A stretch of 64,000 nt of DNA from Atkinsonella hypoxylon (lineage: Eukaryota > Ascomycota > Sordariomycetes > Hypocreales > Clavicipitaceae). A program made the translations under genes and the position numbers. The stretch covers positions 1 to 64,000 of the forward strand of contig JFHB01000017.1 of assembly GCA_000729835.1 (NCBI GenBank). Reading direction: 5' to 3'. Below, one piece after another: positions 56,749-64,000 of this stretch. The notes below the pieces were generated by a model. It was not told where the DNA came from, made no database searches, and saw only the letters and a list, made by a program, of their open reading frames with translations. Numbering within the stretch: the stretch's first letter is position 1; every line of letters starts with the position of its first letter.

Positions 56749-59140
56749 TATAGTCTTACATCCTTCCTGCTATAGTGGATTTAGTTAATACTACTGCGAA
56801 TAGTACTAAACCACTAAGTCCTAAACAGCTATATCTAGCTGATTTAGAGCCTTCTAAGACCTATAAGCCTGATTTTTCCAAAATTAGAGCTATAGGCTCC
56901 TATTGTGAAGTTCTAATTCCTTTAGAACAACGATCTAGGTTGCAGAAGCTAGCTAAAAGAACTATTCCTAGTAGACTTTTAGCTACGCTAGGTTCTAATG
57001 TATATCTAATATATATTCCCTCTAAACAAGCTGTTATTAAGACTAGCTTCGTTAAAATTATAGAAGGAATAGGCCCTATTTCTTAGGGCATCCCTAAGGT
57101 TCCTATTGGTTCTATAGTGAATAATCCTTCAGAGGGAGAAATCAATAAATTAGTGGATAATTATACCCCTAAGTATCCTTATCCTAGTCATCTAGATATG
57201 CTGAATTATCCACTAGAACCTGTAGATCAAGCTCTTCTACTAAGCAACCCTATAGAAGCTGTAGAGGCCCCTAAAGCCCCTATATCTATAAAAGCCCCTT
57301 AGGCTAATATAGAACCTATAGAAGCTAAAGCTGAATCTATTGATGCTAATGCTATAGATTTAGATAGAGACATATTTTCCTTAATCAAGGATCTATGCTT
57401 TAAGGCAAGGACTAAAGCAGCTATTACTTCTAATAGTAAGGATAAACTTCCTAATACGTGGAAGCAAGCCCTAAAAAGCTCTGCTAAGCAGCATTAGATA
57501 GAAGCTACCTATAGCGAATTTAAGCAGCTATTAGCTGCTAGAACCTTCAAATTTATAGGGAAAGACTAAGTACCTAAGGGCTAAAGAGTTCTAAAGAATA
57601 GGCTTGTTTATAGGCTAAAGAAGGATAAAGAAAATAATCCTATTAAATATAAGGCCCGCCTTGTTGCTAAGGGATTTATACAAATAGAAGGTTAAGATTA
57701 CCTAGAGACCTTTGCTGCAACTAGTATTTCTCCTAGCTAGCGTATATTATTAGCTCTTGCAGCTTTTAATAACTAGGAAGTCAAGCAAATTGACTTTATA
57801 GGAGCGTTTTTAAATAGCAAACTAAATAAAGCTATTTATATAGAAATCCTAAATAGATTCGTTGAATTTGCAGAAGCAACGCTATTAGTAGCTAAGCTGC
57901 TAAAAAGCTGTAATTATAAGCTCTCTAAAGAGCAAGTAATTAAGCTAGAAAAATCCCTCTATAGTCTAAAGTAAAGTCCTAGAGAATAGCAGTAAATTCT
58001 AACAGAATTACTTTAAAAGCATAGATTTAAACCTCTTATATTAGACCTAGTAGTCTTTTATAACCCAGCTACATCTACGTATATTGCTACTTACGTAGAT
58101 AACTGTCTTCTAATTGGTCTAAATCTAAGCTATATTAATAAGCTAAAGAAGCTATTATATAAAGCTTATCTAATAGAAGATAGGGGACCAGCAGAATTTT
58201 TTCTAGGCGTTTAAATTACCTGTAATAGGTCTAAAAGGTCTATTAAAATCCATTAATCTTAATATATTCTTAAAGCCCTAGAGAGATTCAAAATGCTAAA
58301 TGCTAAGCTAGCTTCTATCCCTATATAGCCGGGAATTCTAAAGCAACTAGTTACAAAACTTCTCTTAAAAACCGATTATAAGCTTTATTAGAGCATAATA
58401 GGCACTATAATGTACCTAATGTTGCTAACTAGGGCTAATATTGCTTTTTCCGTTTAGTGGCTATTAACCTTCCTAGCTAAGCCCTATATAGAGCACCTAA
58501 ATGCCTCTAAGCACCTCCTAAGGTACTTAAGTAGTACTAGAAGCTTTGCTATTATTTATAAGCGTTCTATACCACTAGGGTTTTCTTCTAAAGCTTCTAG
58601 CTCTAAAGAAGTACTTAAGACCCTCCTTGGTTATTGCAATAGCGATTTTGCTGGTAATAAAGTCTCTTCTAAATCAACCTATACTTATTTATATAAGCTA
58701 GCTGGTAGACCTATTAGCTGGAAATCAAAGAAAGCTAGTACTATTGCTCTTTCTACATTAGAAGCAGAATCTAATACATTATCTAAAGCTATTAGGGAAT
58801 TAGAGTAGCTCTACGGCCTTTTTAAGGAGATAAAGCTGCCTTTAACCCCTCCTATTCCTATTAGGTGTAATAATCAAGGCGCTATAGTTACTGCTTATAA
58901 CCTAACGTTGTATAGTAGAACTAAGTACACCCTTTTAAAGTTTAACTACATTAGGGAAAAGATTCGTAAAGGTATAGCTAAGGTTAGTTATATTAATATA
59001 AATTAGATGCCAGCAGATAGCCTAACTAAGCCTCTTGCTATTTAAAAGCATTAACAATTCATTAAGTTACTAGAGCTTTCTAGCTAGCTTATAAAAGCAA
59101 CAAAAAACACTCGAAAAATCGAAAAGCAACGAAAAAACAG
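56749..59140 (+). pseudogene. Copia A gag-pol, 3' part (integrase C-terminus, RT, RNase H)
   Basis: Resumes the frame interrupted at 50549: with one GTATC removed the join reads QLPLYL, a TAG stop, then SYILPAIVDLVNTTANSTKP, as expected for the end of a Copia integrase. IGSYCEVLIPLEQRSRLQKL follows. RT includes QIDFIGAFLNSKLNKAIYIE (about 57788-57847), KSLYSLKQSPRE and the catalytic box YVDN at 58092-58103 (Asp to Asn). Later parts are HLNASKHLLRYLSSTRSFAI, an RNase H Asp strand (LLGYCNSDFAGN), ALSTLEAESNTLSKAI and the terminal MPADSLTKPL (about 59006-59040). Two unbroken stretches remain (56775-57086 and 57117-57302), but these are pieces of Pol, not genes. Confidence 0.87.
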
Positions 59141-59338
59141 TTAAAAATCGAAAACAACAAAAACAATCAACAACAACTAGTTATATTCAACTATAACTAC
59201 CCTGGAATTGCTGAATCGGTTATGTTATTTAGTCTTGTTATTAGTACTGTATTTTCGTTGGTTAATTCTAACTTAGATATCCTTTAAAGGAGCTAAGTTG
59301 CTTATAGAACTAGTTACTTCTTACATTTCTAGAGGGAG

Positions 59339-60042
59339 TGTTAAAAATAAGCTACCCTATATAGCCTATTTTTATGCTTGCTAGTTGCCTGTTAGTTGCT
59401 CTATCACGTGACCCTAACTAGGTCTTGTTACGTTGATTTTTAGTAGAGATATCGTTGTTACTAGATGCAAAACATCTAGAATTAACTAAGGCAAAGTTAC
59501 CTAACCTATAGTTAACTTTAACTGCGATTTTCTCTACAACTAGCAATAGTAGAAATTCAAGAAGTATACTATTTAAAAGCTAAGAATTAGGGCTATCTAA
59601 TAGTATAATTGTTAGATAGAGTTGCTTATAAGAGTTGCTTATTATTAGTGGAATTTGTTAAATTGTGCACGTAGGTTTCTCGTTTGTATAGCTATAAGTT
59701 AATTTTTTTGTTTTTATATAGTAAATCTTTTTGCAGAAATTATAAAGTAGCCCACAAGCCCCTTCTAGCGACTATAGCCCGCTAATATAGTTAAAGAGTC
59801 TATAAGGGACTAGAAAGATTCGAGATCCTACCCTTACTGTTCGTTACAGCGCTCTCAATATAAAGATACTACTATTACAGTTATCTATTGCCTCTACGTG
59901 ATCTATACTATACACTACAGCTTAATTTAGGCCGCTGCTGCTTCCACTACGTGATAATTGCTAGGAGCAATTACAGGTGCTAAATCTAAGAGACCACTAC
60001 CCTCTTAGATATCTAGTCCTGTAATCCCTATTATTTTCAATA
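59339..60042 (+). repeat. 3' LTR of Copia element A
   Basis: 704 bp, immediately after TTTCTAGAGGGAG. It ends CAATA and is followed by the target duplication ATTTC (60043-60047). Confidence 0.92.
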
Positions 60043-61160
60043 ATTTCCTTAGCGTTAGATTTGCACTTTTCCCAAAGGAGACTGTTACGCTGGGTCTAGG
60101 ACTGCACCTTAGCCGATAGAATAAAGAGCAAGTTTACGCAGCTGATGCTAGCTAAGGCACCTGCAATAGTGCCATTAATCCCGCCGAATTTGTTAGAGAA
60201 GCAGATAGCAAGCAACGCTGCTTATAACAGCAGACTAGTGGATAAATCTACAGTAACGGTTTCTTTACCTCTTTTTACTATATTACTACTATAGTATGCA
60301 GTAGCTGCTGCTTTTACCTATATCTTGCCTCTTTTGGCCACTCTAGCGTTACCTATAGATGCCTTAGCATCCTTGCCTTTATATCGCTAGTTCTAGCGCT
60401 TTACTTTACAGTTATTATAAATTCTAAAGATATACATTACTGTATTCTACTAGAGTAAGTAATGCACGTTATCTTTAGAGACCTTAATGCTAGTTTTATC
60501 TATTATACTGCCTTTAAGGGCAAATTTATAGGTATAAGTGTAAATAGTATTTTCTATATTCTATACCTTTTCTTTAGCTCTATTAGTGTAGTAATACTAA
60601 CTATAGTCTTCTATAATAGGCCCTACATTAGTAATATTAATATTATCTTTAATTTCTATAGAAATAGTGCTAAAGATAAACTTATTAACTTTTAGGGTGC
60701 TCTTAGCACTTCTAGGCCTACTAAAAGTGCTATATAGGCAGCAGAAATTAAGCAATATAAGATAAGTTTTAATGTTGTCTAGCTCTATAGCTACTATATT
60801 ACCTTTATAGTTGTATTCCTGCTCCTTAAACTTAAAACCTTTACTCTTAGTATTAAAACTGTTGTTGTAATTAATATATACATTAAAAGCAATATATTCT
60901 TCTTTAGGTTTAAATAGTAGTAGTATTATAGCTTAAGTGTAGTTACTATTGTTATTCCCTTCTTAGAATAAGCTATCTAGGTTTACTAGAATTAACAATT
61001 CTAAACTACTAAAAAAAAAGGATAATAGTAGCAGATTTTCTGTAGAGGGAATAGAAGAGGCTAGAAGTAGCTCTATAGAGGCTAGTTAGTTCTATAGGCT
61101 ACAGAAATTTACTCTATAAGCAGTTTATTACCCTTAGTGTAGCATTTTAGTGTTTAACTA
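60043..61160 (-). pseudogene. Unrecognised RIP-degraded frame, N-terminal part
   Basis: Minus-strand frame followed from about 61160 down to 60048, then on across the Copia A insertion into 46013-45335, about 600 codons in total. Readable parts are RVNFCSL.N.LASIELLLAS, VNLDSLF.EGNNNSNYT, FKFKEQEYNYKGNIVAIELD, GPIIEDYS.YYYTNRAKEKV, FALKGSIIDKTSIKVSKDNV and KDAKASIGNARVAKRGKI, then a hydrophobic region LLL.AALLAICFSNKFGGIN and GTIAGALASISCVNLLFIL. Internal stops are TAA or TAG where Gln fits. The long shared frame shows this was once a protein, but no known transposon, virus or host domain is recognisable to me. The true start may lie further right. Confidence 0.5.
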
Positions 61161-61556
61161 TTAGAAGTAGCTAAACAATAGCCTAAGGGGATAGAAAGAG
61201 CAGCAGCTATAATAGCATTAATAAATTTATAAAGACTTTATAATATATAAAGGTATAAGGAAAAGGTTATATAGTAGAAAGCGTAAAAATTCGCAAAAGT
61301 AAAGGTAAATTTACAGGAAAAGTAGGTTAAAACAACAGTATATAGATTTATAGGTGTTTTCTTCCTAACCTCCTGTAATTCTATAATATAGATTAATTTT
61401 AACAGCTCTAATAATAACGAATAAGGAAATAAGGAAAGAGATACTAAGAGATTTAAACAATCTATTGTATAATAAAGGAAATCAAGACTTATAAGGAAAA
61501 GAGTTAGTAGCAGGCTTCTGCTAGCTAATTTAGGGTTTTCCGGCGGGCTATATTAC
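61161..61556. other. AT-rich RIP-mutated sequence, unassigned
   Basis: About 400 bp of TpA-rich sequence between the start of the minus-strand relic and an inverted LTR fragment. Possibly the 5' flank of the relic gene. No frame can be followed with confidence. Confidence 0.4.
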
Positions 61557-61579
61557 TATTGAAAATAATAGGGATTACA
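61557..61579 (-). mobile_element. Terminal 23 bp of a reverse-oriented family-A LTR
   Basis: These 23 bases are the exact reverse complement of the last 23 bases of the element A LTR 3' end (TATTGAAAATAATAGGG..). They stop where the plus-strand LTR of the next copy begins. This implies the right-hand copy inserted into an older minus-strand LTR whose remainder should lie beyond the window. Confidence 0.65.
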
Positions 61580-62278
61580 TGTTAAAAATAAGCTACCCTG
61601 TATAGCCTATTTTTATGCCTACTAGTTGCTCTATCACGTGACCCTTATTAGGTCTTGTTACGTTAATTTTTGGTAGAGATATCATTGTTACTAGATGCAA
61701 ACATCTAGATTTAACTAAGGCAAAGTTGCCTAACCTATAGTCAACTTTAACTGCGATTTTCTCTACAACTAGCAATGGTAGAAATTTAAGAAGTATACTA
61801 TTCGAAAGCTAAGAATCAGGGCTATCTAATGGTATAATTGTTGGATAGGGTTGCTTATAAGGGTTGCTTGTTATTAGTGGAATTTGTTAAATTGTATACA
61901 TAGGCGTCTTGTTTGTATAGCCGTGAGTCGATTTTTTTGTTTTTATATAGTAAATCTTTTTGCGGAAATTATAAAGTGGCCTACAAGCCCCTTCTAGCGA
62001 CTACAGCCTACTAATATAGTTAGTAGGTCTATAAGGGACTAGAAAGATTTAAGATCCTACCCTTACTAACTTGTTTGTTACAGCGCTCTTAATATAAGAT
62101 ACCACTATTATTATAGTTATCTACTGCCTCTACGTAATCTATACTATACACTACAGCTTGATTTAGGCCGCTGCTGCTTCCACTACGTAATAATTGCTAG
62201 GAGCAATTACAGATGCTAAATCTAAGAGACCACTACCCTCTTAGATATCTAGTCCTGTAATCCCTATTATTTTCAATA
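61580..62278 (+). repeat. 5' LTR of the right-hand family-A element
   Basis: 699 bp, starting TGTTAAAAATAAGC and ending TTTTCAATA, homologous to the 704-bp LTRs of element A, with substitutions and a few single-base indels (for example GCAAACATC against GCAAAACATC). Confidence 0.9.
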
Positions 62279-63211
62279 GGTTATAAGCCCGGAAGACCTA
62301 TCTGCAAGCTGTTAGCCCGCTGAAATCTACTATTGTGTACTGTATTACTCACTAGAAGCTATATTAAGACCTACGCTAGCAGCTATTGCTGCTATTAGTA
62401 GCTTGCTAGAAGCTATTAATACCTGCTGCACACACATTGCTAGCCACTATACTAGTGTTTTCATTCTGCCCACCCTATACCTCCTGCACTAGTTCTATGC
62501 ACCCTATGCATATACACTTTTGAAGCTATTCTTAATAGCTAGGTTCTATTGTTGCGCAACATTAAAATATACACATCTGCACACATTACATTCGCACTAC
62601 GAATCGTTTTATTAGGCACTGCCTAATTAATTATTTCTATTAAGAAATAAGCTTAGCGCTGCACTGCATCGCTTGTTGTTATTGTTATATTGTGCACCCT
62701 GTGCACCTCTGTTAGTGGCTATACTACAATTTGTAGTGCATGCCTAACAGCTCTTGTCGCGGATATTCCTGTGTTTTCGGTTGCAGAATTAATTTGTGTA
62801 GTAATCCCACTGGTTGGGATTTTAAAGTAGGAATTAGCTGGATATCCCTAAATTAGCTGTGCCTAGGTCTCTATTAATTTATTAGAACCTAATTAGAGAA
62901 GAATCTCCTGAATTTTTTGGCTAAAAATAGCTAGCACCTGTGTTTTATGCCCCTCGCAACCGCTTGTTAATCTAGTCTGCTATACAAATTGTATGTGTAT
63001 ATAGATCGCAATACAACACAGCCTTTAGAGCCCGTTATACCTGTTATAAAAGAAATTGGAGAAAAATCTCAGTATAATTTCTGAAAATATAGGGCACTTC
63101 TAGCCTATATTTAGTAAGAATTATTACTGTTATTTACTACTATTTCCACTGTAATTTGGCTATAATTAGCTATAAAAGAGCGTTAAATTAGCTACTTTTT
63201 GAACCCTTAAA
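62279..63211 (+). other. Leader of the right-hand family-A element
   Basis: Follows the LTR directly with GGTTATAAGCCCGG and parallels 46718-47667 almost base for base, including CTGCAAGCTGTTAGCCCGCT and CCTGTGTTTTCGGTTGCAGA. No frame is open. Confidence 0.75.
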
Positions 63212-64000
63212 ATAGCACCAAAAGGAACAGGCAAAGGAAAGAGCATAAGCCCTGAAAGGGGTAGTAGTTCTAGTACACTAGCTACTGCTACTAGTTTTCC
63301 TGGTCCAGCAAGGTCCCCCCCTTAGCTAGTAGATTCCTCTTCTGATGAAGAAGATTATACAGCTGAGAAGGCTCTAAAGGAAGCTAGATTAGCTTCTGAA
63401 AGAGTAGTGCAAGTCCATAATGTGTAAGCTAATCTAAAAGCTTAAATGGATAAGCAACAAGAGACCCTAAATAGATTCATTAGGTATAGTGAAGCAAAAC
63501 AAAGCCAAAATAAAGGTAATATAGCTAATTTACTAAGTAAATTAGATACTATAATTACATCTATAGGTAATCTCTCTATAGGGTCTCCCTCTAAGGTAGT
63601 AGATCCTATTACTTCTAAAAGAGCTTCTAAAGTCTCTTTTAAAGCCCCTAAACCTTCTAGTTCTAATAGTGCTACTTTTCTGCCTGCTTTTAATAAAAGC
63701 ACTATAAAAGAGCTAAATAAGAAGGTCCACTTAATTCTAGAGGCTGCTAAGCTAAAAGGCCCTAAAAATTTTAAACAGTAGAAGCAAGCTTTAACTATTT
63801 AATTTAGGGCCCTAGGATTCCCTTAATTTATTAATAATTCTAGTATAGCTAGTACTTTAGTAGATTTAGAACAAGCTATTATCCTTATAATTATAAGAGA
63901 TAGTTGCTAATCTGGACCTTAAGCTGCTATAAGCTGGCATAAGTCCCCTGTAGATGCCTATAACGTTCTAGTTAGGCAATATTCGCAGAGTGCTGAAATA
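63212..64000 (+). pseudogene. Copia family-A gag, right-hand copy (partial, window end)
   Basis: Begins at ATA (63212), the same mutated start as in element A: APKGTGKGKS then SPERGSSSSTLATATSFPGP. After two TAG/TAA codons it is open from 63446 to 63778 (MDKQQETLNRFIRYSEAKQS..; LLSKLDTIITSIGNLSIGSP; LPAFNKSTIKELNKKVHLIL) and stops at a TAG where Gln follows in the relative. The frame then continues (FRALGFP.FINNSSIASTL) to the end of the window. It is the least mutated gag of the three places where the family can be compared. Confidence 0.82.

Larger units (their letters stand above)
46014..60042 (+). mobile_element. Copia element A: Ty1/Copia LTR retrotransposon, RIP-mutated, split by element B
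   Basis: Complete element with 704-bp LTRs (46014-46717 and 59339-60042) and 5-bp target duplication ATTTC (46009-46013 and 60043-60047). LTRs begin TGTTAA and end CAATA, which revert under RIP logic to the inverted repeat TGTTGA..TCAACA. A primer-site-like GGTTATAAGCCCGG directly follows the 5' LTR and a purine tract AGAGGGAG precedes the 3' LTR. Without the 6.2-kb insertion (element B plus one GTATC) it is about 7.8 kb. Domain order Gag-protease-integrase-RT-RNase H marks it as Ty1/Copia. Every part of the polyprotein carries stops, so it is not autonomous. It inserted into an unidentified minus-strand frame. Confidence 0.92.
43230..64000. other. AT-rich, RIP-mutated transposon compartment
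   Basis: From about 43.2 kb to the end the sequence becomes TpA-rich (CTAG, TTAATA, AATTAG motifs everywhere) and holds only transposon-derived frames. Where Copia proteins can be followed, the stops read are TAA or TAG at positions where Gln or Trp is expected; I did not meet an in-frame TGA in the segments I translated. CpA-to-TpA change on either strand yields TAA/TAG but not TGA, so this pattern is what RIP predicts. YVDD is changed to YVDN, and initiator ATG is changed to ATA in two gag copies. Confidence 0.85.
61580..64000 (+). mobile_element. Second Copia family-A element, truncated by the window end
   Basis: LTR at 61580-62278 (699 bp), primer-site-like GGTTATAAGCCCGG at 62279-62292, the family leader, then gag from 63212, running off the window. 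Sequence matches element A along its length, but fewer Gln codons in gag have become stops (for example GEAKQSQNKGN is open here). It is the same family and orientation as A. Its 3' end and target duplication cannot be seen; the 5' flanking five bases are TTACA. Confidence 0.88.

Noticed and set aside
56775..57302. Two short intact open frames that look like small genes
   Set aside because: They are stop-free pieces of the Copia A integrase C-terminal region, separated by TAG and TAA from the rest of the same frame.
46014..60042. Single unusually long (14 kb) retrotransposon
   Set aside because: The length is explained by a second complete Copia element with its own LTRs and GTATC duplication inside the integrase region.
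60462..60695. 77-aa plus-strand open frame rich in Ile, Phe and Tyr
   Set aside because: It is antisense to the longer minus-strand degraded frame; its composition is what AT-rich sequence yields.

Overview
The window comes from a filamentous ascomycete. Protein genes are broken by short introns of about 60-140 bp with GT..AG ends. The proteins are of filamentous-fungal type (Ge-1/EDC4-like scaffold, PTH11/rhodopsin-like membrane protein, SOK1/Tcp11 protein, FucP-type sugar permease). Repeats in the right third carry TAA/TAG stops where CAA, CAG or TGG would be expected, the mark of repeat-induced point mutation (RIP). Placement in Sordariomycetes, perhaps Hypocreales, is inference from protein style and short intergenic motifs.

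Two compartments meet near 43.2 kb. The left compartment (1-43,230) is normal single-copy sequence. In order it holds: a FucP-like MFS sugar transporter (-); TRM6/GCD10, the non-catalytic subunit of the tRNA m1A58 methyltransferase (+); the Arp2/3 subunit ARPC3 (-), with a first coding exon of two codons; a SOK1/Tcp11 protein (+); an M1 aminopeptidase (+); a rhodopsin-domain membrane protein (-), with a GC-AG intron; a long gene-poor stretch (18.3-24.2 kb) with one decayed acyltransferase gene; a small secreted Cys-containing protein (+); a large tail-anchored-looking protein resembling 'pathway-specific nitrogen regulator' entries (+); a three-copy 175-178 bp tandem repeat; a small membrane protein (-); the Ge-1/EDC4-like decapping scaffold (+); a class-C-beta-lactamase-fold serine hydrolase (+); and a secreted type-B carboxylesterase (-). 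These look like housekeeping and accessory genes side by side. I see no biosynthetic cluster.

The right compartment (about 43,230-64,000) is AT- and TpA-rich and made of nested, RIP-mutated Ty1/Copia LTR retrotransposons. The layers can be dated relative to each other. (1) An unrecognised minus-strand reading frame of about 600 codons (45,335-46,013 plus 60,043-61,160) is oldest. (2) Copia element A (46,014-60,042; 704-bp LTRs; target duplication ATTTC) inserted into it. (3) Copia element B (50,555-56,743; 526-bp LTRs; target duplication GTATC) inserted into A's integrase. At each insertion site the outer reading frame resumes in phase once one copy of the 5-bp duplication is removed. (4) A second A-family copy (61,580 to beyond the window end) sits inside the first 23 bp of a reverse-oriented A-family LTR. 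Element B carries four copies of the telomeric hexamer CCCTAA just downstream of its 5' LTR.

The least explained items are the minus-strand frame of unknown function under the transposons, the internal telomeric repeats of element B, and the palindromic GC-rich island at the compartment boundary. Exon boundaries were worked out by hand from splice signals, phase and family resemblance. No database search was run.
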